A stretch of 64,000 nucleotides of DNA from Fibrobacter sp. UWB15 (GTDB lineage: Bacteria > Fibrobacterota > Fibrobacteria > Fibrobacterales > Fibrobacteraceae): the NCBI RefSeq assembly GCF_900177705.1, contig NZ_FXBA01000001.1:248001-312000 (forward strand), read 5' to 3'. The notes under the pieces were generated by a model. It ran no database searches, had not been told where the DNA came from, and worked only from the letters and a program-made list of their open reading frames with translations. The position numbers and the translations under genes are program-made. This document shows positions 57,208 to 64,000 of this stretch, one piece after another. Position 1 is the stretch's first letter; each line of letters opens with the position of its first letter.

Positions 57208-58239
57208 TTATGCCATCGCCATTTTCCACGCGACAATGTAGAACGCGTAGTAAAGCAACAGGCCGATTCCGTCGATGGTAGAAAGCGGCGTCCCCCAGCG
57301 GAGCGCCTTTTTGCTGGGTATGAACCCGCAGAAGAGTCCTGCAATAAAGCCGTAGGCGTGACCGAGAATGTCGGCGTTTTCACCGAGTCCGAGGAATACG
57401 GCAAGCGATGCTGCGCCGAAAAGCGGTGCGAAACGCCGGAGCAGACCGTGGGTTTCTTTGGGCATAAGCCTGAATTCAATCACCGAGAGGCAGCCGATGG
57501 CAGCGAATACGAATGTTGAAAACCCGAGCGAGCGAAAGTTCGTCTGCACCGTCAATGAAACGCACAGGTTCGCGATTGCAGACGCAATCGCGATAAACGG
57601 CGCAAGCCGCAGCAGCGGAATGCGGAAGGTAATCATGTTCATCACGATGTAGCCGCAAATTAAATTCGAAGCCAAGTGTCTTACGTCGCCGTGCAAGGTC
57701 TGTGCCGTGAGGGTACGCCACCATTCTCCTTTAAGGACCTTGCCGGCATCCGAGATTCCGTGTGAATGAAGATTTACTTTGTCTGTAAAATCAATCAACG
57801 TGGCGATAGTCGGTGCAAGTAAAACCCATAGGGGCTGCAGGCTAAAGCTCAAGGGAATCGGCGGGTTTTCTTCTTTGGGAGGATTCTCTTTGCGGTAAAG
57901 GGCGAGCTGTAGGCGTGCAAACTCTTCGTGTTCGGGCAAGACGAAAATCAGAAACGGGCCTTCGATACTGCGCAACAGTCGGTGAGAAATTCCTTGCGAA
58001 AGGAGTACCAGGCTGTCATCGCGAATCTGGCGGAACGTACCTTCGGACACGCAGACAATTTCAGGATATTCAGGTTCTTGCGGTTCGTGCGAATCCTCGT
58101 TTGCGGCTGCATTTATGGATGCGACGTTTTTCGGAGCCTCGGGTGTCGCCGTTATGGATTGTACCTGCAGGCCTTCTTTGGGAATGTCCGCTGGAGAACG
58201 CATGTATCGGGGGCGCATGGGCGACATGAATCGTGGCAT
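57208..58239 (-). CDS. Rhomboid-family intramembrane serine protease
   Basis: 343 residues. A 150-residue cytosolic N-terminus (rich in Pro and Glu in places) precedes six or more membrane spans. LHGDVRHLASNL carries the oxyanion-hole His and Asn. The catalytic Ser lies in SLGFSTFVFAAIG near residue 238, where the usual GxSG is GFST, and the catalytic His lies in GHAYGFIAGLFCG near 292. Rhomboids cut transmembrane substrates in the lipid bilayer (established). The Gly-to-Thr change next to the Ser leaves activity open. It ends 9 bases before the PHP gene's stop. Confidence 0.85.
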   Translation of the reverse strand: MPRFMSPMRPRYMRSPADIPKEGLQVQSITATPEAPKNVASINAAANEDSHEPQEPEYPEIVCVSEGTFRQIRDDSLVLLSQGISHRLLRSIEGPFLIFVLPEHEEFARLQLALYRKENPPKEENPPIPLSFSLQPLWVLLAPTIATLIDFTDKVNLHSHGISDAGKVLKGEWWRTLTAQTLHGDVRHLASNLICGYIVMNMITFRIPLLRLAPFIAIASAIANLCVSLTVQTNFRSLGFSTFVFAAIGCLSVIEFRLMPKETHGLLRRFAPLFGAASLAVFLGLGENADILGHAYGFIAGLFCGFIPSKKALRWGTPLSTIDGIGLLLYYAFYIVAWKMAMA

Positions 58240-58248
58240 GAGTCTCTC

Positions 58249-59826
58249 CTAAAGTACGGCGGCGGATGTCATCGCAAATTTGCCAGTGGCGGTTTCACAT
58301 TCGGCGCGCAAGTAGGCAAAGTCGTCAGCATTTACGGTAATGTCCGTTTTAGAAGGCGGCAAGACTAGGCTTTCCATACAGATGCTTTCTTGGACGGCGA
58401 GCTTCCCGCTGTTACTACGGCGCCTGCCATAAATGCGGATGTAGCGGAAGGCTCCGCCGAAATCTTGCGTATTGCGGGCGTGGAAGGTAACCTTCTTTTC
58501 GCCGCGTTCCCACCAGAGGGCTGGGCCATCGGTAATGTAGCAGTTATCGCTTGCGAAAGCCTCGTTGAGTGATTCAAGCGATAATCCTCTCTCGTCTATT
58601 TTAACAACCGTTCTCACCTTCCCGAAAACATGGTCGCGACTATGCTTTAGCGATACGAGTGGGATCGCGACGGCAGTCGTATCGTTCAAATCTCCATGCG
58701 CGTCGTTTCCGCCGATGGGGAGCAAGTAATTCCCCTTGCCGAGTTCCTCGATCCACCATTCTCTTCCAAGCTTAAAGCCTTCGTCGCGAATACCGTTCCA
58801 GAACTGGATTCCTCGAATTTTATGGTTCGTATCCAGATTCAAGTCTTTGTGGCTCCAATAGCCGCGGCGGAAAATGAATTTTTCGAGGTAGCCTATGGGC
58901 TGCATCGGGTGGGCGGCAAAGCAATGCGCCTTTGTCATTTCGAGCAACTTCGGAATACGGAATGTCGGCTTGTTGTCGAGCCAGTTGCGTCCGCAGTCGC
59001 CGAGACCTGGCAAATAGCATTCTGGCCCGAGTACCGTCATGTGCACGTTTTCGCCTTTGGAGTTGCCTGCCGAAACTTCTTCGCCGGCAATCATAAGTGG
59101 CATATCTGCATTCTGATTTAGTTCGCGGACTTCTTCGCGCAGGGCGTCGAAGCGGGTGAGCGGAGTGTCCGCTTCCTTGGTGTAATCTTCGGTGGTGTAG
59201 GCAAAATCGTAGGCGTGGTCGGTGCAACTCACGAAGTCAAGCCCGACAGCCTTGGCCGCCTGTTGCAATACGGCAGGCTCTGCGCCGTGTTCCACATGGT
59301 CTGCTGAATAGTACGTGTGGCAATGCATTTCGCCGGCGACAAATCCCGGGGCCTTAGGCGGTTTTTCGGCAAGTACCTGAATTTTTAGAGGAACAGACTT
59401 GAGCCCAGGATGATTCCACCGTTCAAAAATTTTTGTTTTGCCTAAATCGGCTCCGCTGTTGGAATCGATTCGTCTTGCGAGAATCTTGCAACGGATTTCG
59501 TAATTTCCGGCGGGGAGGGTGCCTAAATAAATCTGGTAAAAGCAGAATTGTTCGGTTGCGCGATATTGCAGGTCCAGTGATCTTTCTGGGATATTTTTAG
59601 AGTCTGTATCGGTTCCCTGGATGTTGATTTCCATCTTTTCAATTAGAGTCGGAAACCGTTGGGCGTCTCGCACCACAATCCACAGCATCGGTTTTACGCC
59701 GGGAACAAATTGAAAGGGTGCATCTACCAGAATTTCGGGCCACGGCCTGTACAGTAACGACCACGGGAGTTTGAACTTAAAATGCGTTTCGGCGTAATGC
59801 AACTTCTCGCCAGGAATAAGACTCAT
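58249..59826 (-). CDS. CehA/McbA-family PHP-domain metallohydrolase
   Basis: 525 residues. A roughly 160-residue N-terminal beta domain is followed by the PHP domain: GEMHCHTYYSADH (near 165-178), SCTDHAYDF, EEVSAGNSKGENVH, FAAHPMQP and GGNDAHGD, whose His/Asp/Glu would bind metals. CehA-type PHP proteins hydrolyse phosphoesters or carbamates (family knowledge); the native substrate is unknown. There is no signal peptide at the N-terminus. Its ATG overlaps the stop of the upstream barrel gene by one base (TAATG), so translation is coupled. Confidence 0.85.
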   Translation of the reverse strand: MSLIPGEKLHYAETHFKFKLPWSLLYRPWPEILVDAPFQFVPGVKPMLWIVVRDAQRFPTLIEKMEINIQGTDTDSKNIPERSLDLQYRATEQFCFYQIYLGTLPAGNYEIRCKILARRIDSNSGADLGKTKIFERWNHPGLKSVPLKIQVLAEKPPKAPGFVAGEMHCHTYYSADHVEHGAEPAVLQQAAKAVGLDFVSCTDHAYDFAYTTEDYTKEADTPLTRFDALREEVRELNQNADMPLMIAGEEVSAGNSKGENVHMTVLGPECYLPGLGDCGRNWLDNKPTFRIPKLLEMTKAHCFAAHPMQPIGYLEKFIFRRGYWSHKDLNLDTNHKIRGIQFWNGIRDEGFKLGREWWIEELGKGNYLLPIGGNDAHGDLNDTTAVAIPLVSLKHSRDHVFGKVRTVVKIDERGLSLESLNEAFASDNCYITDGPALWWERGEKKVTFHARNTQDFGGAFRYIRIYGRRRSNSGKLAVQESICMESLVLPPSKTDITVNADDFAYLRAECETATGKFAMTSAAVL

Positions 59827-60647
59827 TATTCCTCCGGGGATTTCTTGTCATCATCGTCGTCTTTATCTTCTTTAGGTTCCGGTTCGTTCCAGAGCCCAAA
59901 GCCGATACGCACCTGCATCGTGAGTCCGCCGATGTTCCATTTGGCCTTCTTTTCGGGACCATCAGGAACAATGCTAGAGAATTTCTTGTTCGATTCAACC
60001 TTGATGCTGCTGAATCCGATATCTCCGTAAATGTTGAAATTTTTCCAGTTTGCGATCAAGTAGCCGACGCTTACGCCAAAGCCTGCTCCCAGCAGGGGCG
60101 TTTTGGCTTCCATTCTGCCCCAGGTGGAGTAAATTTCGGTGCCGGGCAGTACCCAGTACCAGCGCACGGCCACACTAAAGAGGCTTTCGCCCGAAAGCGT
60201 CATAAGGTTCTTGGGAATGCCTAGACGGTATTCTAAGAAAAACGGCATGCCTTGAATGGTGTAGCTGTAATTGTGGCTGCGGTTCTTTCGGTCGGTAAGT
60301 ACGACAGATTCGTTGTCGTAGATAAAACTGACGCCCGCGCTGATGAAGTTATCCCGAAAAATCTGGTACTGTAATCCGGCCGAGATGGGGAAGCAGAAGT
60401 TTACCTTCTGAAAGTCCTGCTTGGCGACACTCAAGGATTCACTTTCGGTGAGGGCGTCTTCCCTAAAACTTAGGTACAGCGTGTCGATTGCGTTCTGGAA
60501 GTATTCGCGTTCGGGAAAATCCAAAAAAGAAACGGCTGGCTGCAAGAAAATGGAAAGCCTGGAACGGTCGCGGGTCGAAGTTTCTTCGGCGGCCATCGCA
60601 GATGTGGCAAGAATCGCCACAAGGAGAATGTACAAAAGAACTTTCAC
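59826..60647 (-). CDS. Outer-membrane beta-barrel protein, hypothetical
   Basis: 273 residues from a GTG at 60647. A signal peptide (LLYILLVAILATSAMA) precedes alternating strands (FCFPISAGLQYQIF, AGVSFIYDNES, LLGAGFGVSVGYLIANW) typical of an 8-12-stranded barrel. After the last strand is an acidic tail (EPKEDKDDDDDKKSP) in place of a terminal Phe, which is unusual. A heptamer array lies 13 bases upstream of the start, and no strong ribosome-binding site is visible. Coupled to the PHP gene by a one-base overlap. Confidence 0.7.
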   Translation of the reverse strand: MKVLLYILLVAILATSAMAAEETSTRDRSRLSIFLQPAVSFLDFPEREYFQNAIDTLYLSFREDALTESESLSVAKQDFQKVNFCFPISAGLQYQIFRDNFISAGVSFIYDNESVVLTDRKNRSHNYSYTIQGMPFFLEYRLGIPKNLMTLSGESLFSVAVRWYWVLPGTEIYSTWGRMEAKTPLLGAGFGVSVGYLIANWKNFNIYGDIGFSSIKVESNKKFSSIVPDGPEKKAKWNIGGLTMQVRIGFGLWNEPEPKEDKDDDDDKKSPEE

Positions 60648-60660
60648 CGTTTGATTTTTT

Positions 60661-60688
60661 CCAACTTCCTACTGTCTACGGCCTACAA
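60661..60688. repeat. Heptanucleotide array (CTAC core), four units
   Basis: CCAACTT, CCTACTG, TCTACGG, CCTACAA at exact 7-bp period, between bamD and the barrel gene. Confidence 0.82.
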
Positions 60689-60692
60689 ACCA

Positions 60693-61547
60693 TTAGTTCT
60701 GCATTTCGCGGTCTTCCTTAAAGAAACGCTTCTTCTGAGAATCCTTTTTCATGCGTTTGGCAAAAGCGATTTCGGCCTTGTCGATTTTCTTTTCGGTCTT
60801 TGCAATCTGCTTTTGAATTTTTTTGTCGTCGGGGTTCGCTTCGTTGCGGGCGATGTTCAAGTAAAGCTTGGCGGTTTCAAATTGGTCCAGTTCGTTATAG
60901 GCCTGGGCAATCATGAACAATGCTTCGGTGCGGCGCTTACTGTTGGGGTAGGTTTCCAGGAATTCCTTGAAATAAATCACTGCAGCCTGGTACTTGTCCA
61001 TGCGCAGGTAAAGTCTTGCGGTCTGGAATTCCTTTTCGGCCAAGCGTTCAACAAGCAGGTTGTAGTAGTAGTTTACCGAATCGCGAAGCGGAGAATCGGG
61101 GTAGTTGGACAGGTAGCGTTCGAAGTCCTTCATGGCGATGGTAGTGTTCGCCTCGTCACGGCTCACACGGAATTCCATGTTGAACGACGATATGGCCTTA
61201 CGGAATTCGGCTGTCTCGATAAAGGGCGAACCCGGGAAGTTCAAGATAAAGCTTCCGTATTCACCGCGGGCGTCAATCCATTCTTCCATGTTGAAATAGC
61301 TTTCGGCCATCAAGAACTGAGCCTGTTCCATATAGCCCGTGCCGGCGCAAGTCGAAAGAATTTCCTCCAGTCTGTCTGTGGCGCGGCCATATTTTTCTTT
61401 CTTGAAAAGTTCCTCTGCACCTTCAAAGCGAATACGGCACCACTCAGTGTGTTTCATCTTGGATTTGCCGCTAGAAGAACAACCTACCAAAAATGCAGTT
61501 TCAGCTAAAATACAAAGGAATAAGGGAATATTCTTGAACAGGTTCAT
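60693..61547 (-). CDS. bamD: Outer-membrane assembly lipoprotein BamD-like
   Basis: 284 residues. The lipobox TAFLVGC gives a lipidated Cys near residue 23. Five TPR-like repeats follow: AEELFKKEKYGRATDRLEEIL, AQFLMAESYFNMEEWIDA, FERYLSNYPDSPLRDSVNYYY, RLYLRMDKYQAAVIYFKEFL and ALFMIAQAYNELDQFETAKLY. The pattern YxxxxxYxxxxYPxS matches BamD/YfiO, which helps insert barrel proteins such as those encoded nearby. A Lys/Glu-rich C-terminal helix follows. Divergent from the LptF/LptG pair. Confidence 0.88.
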   Translation of the reverse strand: MNLFKNIPLFLCILAETAFLVGCSSSGKSKMKHTEWCRIRFEGAEELFKKEKYGRATDRLEEILSTCAGTGYMEQAQFLMAESYFNMEEWIDARGEYGSFILNFPGSPFIETAEFRKAISSFNMEFRVSRDEANTTIAMKDFERYLSNYPDSPLRDSVNYYYNLLVERLAEKEFQTARLYLRMDKYQAAVIYFKEFLETYPNSKRRTEALFMIAQAYNELDQFETAKLYLNIARNEANPDDKKIQKQIAKTEKKIDKAEIAFAKRMKKDSQKKRFFKEDREMQN

Positions 61548-61611
61548 TTTTTTTCTTTGGTTAATTCTAATTTTACTCCCGTAAAGTAGAAAATTTTGTA
61601 AGTTCAGAAAA

Positions 61612-63024
61612 ATGATTTTAGTCCGCTACGTGTTGAAAGAGCTCATCGGTCCCTTTTTGGCCGCTCTTTTTGGGATCACGTTCCTGTTCGTGGTGGATTT
61701 TCTCGTCAAAATTCTTGATAATGTGCTGTCGAAGGGGCTTCCCGCCTCGACTGTTCTTGAAATATTCGCGTTGAATCTGGCGTGGATGCTTTCGCTTTCG
61801 ATTCCGATGGCGGTCCTTGTGGCAAGCCTCATGGCCTTCGGTAGGCTTTCGGGTGACCAGGAAATCACGGCCTGCAAGGCGGCTGGTGTATCGCCGCTTT
61901 CGCTCATGCGTCCGGTGCTTCTTGTGTCGATGCTGATTTCGGTACTGATGGTGGTGTTCAATAACTGGGTGCTTCCCGAAGCGAACCACCGCTCCGTAGA
62001 ACTGATGAATGCGGTGTCCCGCAAAAAGCCCCACGTGTTCATCGATGCGGGTCGGCTTATTACGCAGTTCCCCGATGTTCAGCTGTGGGTGAACCGTATC
62101 GATCCTGTAACGGGAACTTTGTACGGAATTCAGATTTTTGAAATGGAAAAGAAGGGGGCGCCCCGTATCGTCTATGCCGACAGTGCGACCATGGAATACG
62201 AAGACAATGGGGCGACCCTCATGCTTCGCCTGCGTAGTGGTGAAACCCACATGACCGATGCGGACAATCCAGAAAACTATTTCCGCATCCGCTATTTCTC
62301 GCAAGATCTTGCCATGAAGAATGTGGATGACCGCTTGGAACGTCGCAGCCGCAGTTACCGTAGCGACCGCGAAATGCCGATCGAGATGATGAACGAGGTG
62401 GTCGAAGATGCCGAAAAACGCTACGGCGAATATAGGAGCCAAGCTCTTGAAAAACGTCTGAACACGCTTGTCGAATTGCGGTCGCATATCTTGGGGGACT
62501 CGATTGTTCCCGAATCGGTGGAAAGCGGAACCAAGATTGATTCTATCCAGCGCAGGCGGTCCTTGCAGCGACTCCGCGTGCAGGAAATTGCGGCACTCCG
62601 TACTACCGAAAGATTGTACGGCAGAATGGAATCGGAACTCAAGCGCAAGGCGCAGTACACGGTAGAAATCCACAAGAAGTACAGTACCGGTTTCGCTTGC
62701 TTTATCTTTATCTTGATTGGCGCTCCTCTCGGTATTATGGCTCGCAAGGGCGGTATCGGTACAGGTATTCTTTATAGCCTGGCCTTCTTTGTTATTTACT
62801 GGATTTGTTTGATTGGCGGCGAAAACATGGCCGACAGGCTCCTGATCGATCCGGTCCTTGCCATGTGGGCGTCGAACATTATCATTGGCACCTTTGGCAT
62901 TTTCATTACGATTGCGATGGTGCGAGACCGTTTCTCGGGTGATTCCAGGTTCTTCAGGGTGCTGCGAGCCATTGGCGGATTCTTCAAGAAAATTTTTGGC
63001 ATCTTTACTAGGAGGATCGGATGA
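61612..63024 (+). CDS. LptF/LptG-family LPS export permease
   Basis: 470 residues. The N-terminal membrane segments (LIGPFLAALFGITFLFVVDFLV; ILVASLMAFGRLSGDQEITACKAAGVS-like region with AACKAAG) contain the family's EITACKAAGVS coupling motif. A large periplasmic beta-jellyroll-like domain is followed by a long helical insertion (about residues 215-345) and three C-terminal spans. Together with the next gene it would form the LptFG part of the ABC transporter that extracts LPS from the inner membrane. The TGA overlaps the next start by 4 bp. Order suggests LptF, though family members are hard to tell apart. Confidence 0.88.
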   Translation: MILVRYVLKELIGPFLAALFGITFLFVVDFLVKILDNVLSKGLPASTVLEIFALNLAWMLSLSIPMAVLVASLMAFGRLSGDQEITACKAAGVSPLSLMRPVLLVSMLISVLMVVFNNWVLPEANHRSVELMNAVSRKKPHVFIDAGRLITQFPDVQLWVNRIDPVTGTLYGIQIFEMEKKGAPRIVYADSATMEYEDNGATLMLRLRSGETHMTDADNPENYFRIRYFSQDLAMKNVDDRLERRSRSYRSDREMPIEMMNEVVEDAEKRYGEYRSQALEKRLNTLVELRSHILGDSIVPESVESGTKIDSIQRRRSLQRLRVQEIAALRTTERLYGRMESELKRKAQYTVEIHKKYSTGFACFIFILIGAPLGIMARKGGIGTGILYSLAFFVIYWICLIGGENMADRLLIDPVLAMWASNIIIGTFGIFITIAMVRDRFSGDSRFFRVLRAIGGFFKKIFGIFTRRIG

Positions 63025-64000
63025 AATTCTCACGGTACATGATGTGGAATTTCATGAAGATGTTCCTGATTGTGTTGCTTGGCGCAATCCTCATGTTTGC
63101 GGTCATCGACTTCGTAGGTAACATCAAGACTTGGCTTGCCCGCGACACCAAGGATGCGGTTGATTATTACGTAAGCTACCTGCCTTACATGCTTTACCTG
63201 ATTTCTCCGGTAGCCTTGTTCATTGCGGTGTTAGCCTCCATTGGCAACATGGCTCGCCATCTTGAAATGAGTGCCATGCAGAGTTCCGGGCAGGCTCCTT
63301 TCAAAACCTTGATTCCGATTTTCTTGTTCGGAGTTTTAGTGTCTATCGGTTCGTACGAAATGAGTGAACTTTGGCTCCCTGACGCTAATCATAAGCGTCT
63401 CGAGACCATGGAAACCAATGCCCAGAAAAAGAAGAATCCCCGCATCAAGGAAAAACGCGACTTTACCTTTATCGATAGCGAACGGGCCAGCTGGTTCTTT
63501 AGGCATTATTCCGGCAAGGGCCGCTTTGGTCGCGACGTGGTTTTGCTCCTTCGCGAAGATGGCCGCCTGGTGGAACGCTACGATGCAAAAATTGCCCGCT
63601 GGATCGAAGATGCCCCCAAGGATTCGCTCGATTCTATCGCAAGGCTTTCTAGCATTGACCCGCCGCCGGGCTGTTGGCAGTTTGAACGAGGCTACCGTCG
63701 TGAATTCCATAAAGATGGTACGGTTAACGTGTACCCGATTCAGCGTGAAAAGCTGTGCGACAAGGTGACTACCTATCCGGGCGACTTGATTAACGAACGC
63801 CAGACTGCCGACGAAATGGATTCCAAGATGGTGATGGCCCGAATCAACGTGCTTAGGCGTTCTGGTGAAGATACCCGTGCCATGGAAACGGCGCTTCAGT
63901 TTAAGCGTTCTGCTCATTGGATGAATTTGATTGTACTACTCATCGGTGCAGCCCTTTGTCACCGCTATAGTCGTTCTGGAGGCCTTTCACAGAAGTTCGG
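63021..64000 (+). CDS. LptF/LptG-family permease, 3' end off the window
   Basis: The frame opens at ATG 63021 (AGGAGG upstream) and continues without a stop to the right edge, over 326 codons. MKFSRYMMWNFMKMFLIVLLG and later AVLASIGNMARHLEMSAMQSSG fit the family, with EMSAMQSSG in the coupling-helix position. VSIGSYEMSELWLPDANHKR starts the periplasmic domain. ATGA overlap with the preceding permease shows tight coupling. It is probably the LptG partner. The C-terminal membrane spans are only begun at the edge. Confidence 0.87.
   Translation, partial: MKFSRYMMWNFMKMFLIVLLGAILMFAVIDFVGNIKTWLARDTKDAVDYYVSYLPYMLYLISPVALFIAVLASIGNMARHLEMSAMQSSGQAPFKTLIPIFLFGVLVSIGSYEMSELWLPDANHKRLETMETNAQKKKNPRIKEKRDFTFIDSERASWFFRHYSGKGRFGRDVVLLLREDGRLVERYDAKIARWIEDAPKDSLDSIARLSSIDPPPGCWQFERGYRREFHKDGTVNVYPIQREKLCDKVTTYPGDLINERQTADEMDSKMVMARINVLRRSGEDTRAMETALQFKRSAHWMNLIVLLIGAALCHRYSRSGGLSQKF

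Noticed and set aside
61618-63033. 471-codon frame antisense to the LptF/LptG gene
   Set aside because: Shadow of a convincing permease gene.

Overview
The window looks like chromosomal DNA of a Fibrobacter-type bacterium (phylum Fibrobacterota). The evidence is a large fibro-slime domain protein (30248-33046), several lipoproteins with serine-rich low-complexity linkers, secreted glycoside-hydrolase-like proteins with a short basic 'LKGR' C-terminal tail, a Gram-negative envelope gene set (LpxB, BamD, two LptF/LptG-family permeases, outer-membrane barrels), and mid-GC coding DNA. No rRNA, insertion sequence, prophage or CRISPR array was seen. One tRNA gene is present.

Layout. 1-2.5 kb: accessory genes (3' part of a GmrSD-like HNH protein, a repeat-rich beta-helix-like protein, an unknown protein). 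2.5-6.5 kb: a serine-rich lipoprotein, then two secreted carbohydrate-active proteins (DUF4832-like and a GH18 chitinase). 6.6-9.8 kb: der-plsY-gpsA. 9.8-18 kb: an outer-membrane barrel with a lipoprotein, a flippase-like membrane protein, a methyltransferase, a glycosyltransferase and a twin-LamG lipoprotein. 18-25 kb: dnaE-lpxB converging on mutL. 25-33 kb: an unknown conserved-looking protein, topoisomerase III with a membrane-anchored partner, and the fibro-slime protein. 33-36 kb: a CDKAL1/archaeal-type tRNA methylthiotransferase behind a SpoIID-domain protein. 36-41 kb: def and yajC, then the rpsP-rimM-trmD-rplS cluster followed by two cyclic-nucleotide-binding-domain proteins. 41-48 kb: purF, a diguanylate cyclase, a DUF1846 protein, a Cys-cluster acidic protein and dapA. 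48-54 kb: phosphohexomutase, a secreted Lys-rich protein, yebC and an XPB-type helicase. 54-64 kb: a Ser-rich lipoprotein, a 51-residue peptide gene beside a secreted protein, tRNA-Thr(CGT), a TPR protein, rhomboid, PHP hydrolase, outer-membrane barrel, bamD and an LptF/LptG pair running off the right edge.

Functionally the window mixes housekeeping (replication, mismatch repair, ribosome and tRNA maturation, purine and lysine synthesis, phospholipid and lipid A synthesis, LPS export, outer-membrane assembly) with Fibrobacter-style surface and secreted proteins.

The most unusual signal is not a gene. It is a set of dispersed arrays with an exact 7-bp period, found 11-50 bp upstream of at least five start codons (der, yajC, dapA, the Cys-cluster gene and the barrel gene at 60647), next to the 3' ends of dapA and the TPR gene, and once inside topB, where the array is translated. 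A second mobile-looking family is a short palindrome inserted in the same frame in two unrelated genes (mtaB and the SpoIID gene), encoding LK(Q/R)VQGD both times. A hairpin-terminator cassette also occurs twice. MutL lacks recognisable metal-site motifs of nuclease-type MutL, and the tRNA methylthiotransferase is of the archaeal/eukaryotic type.
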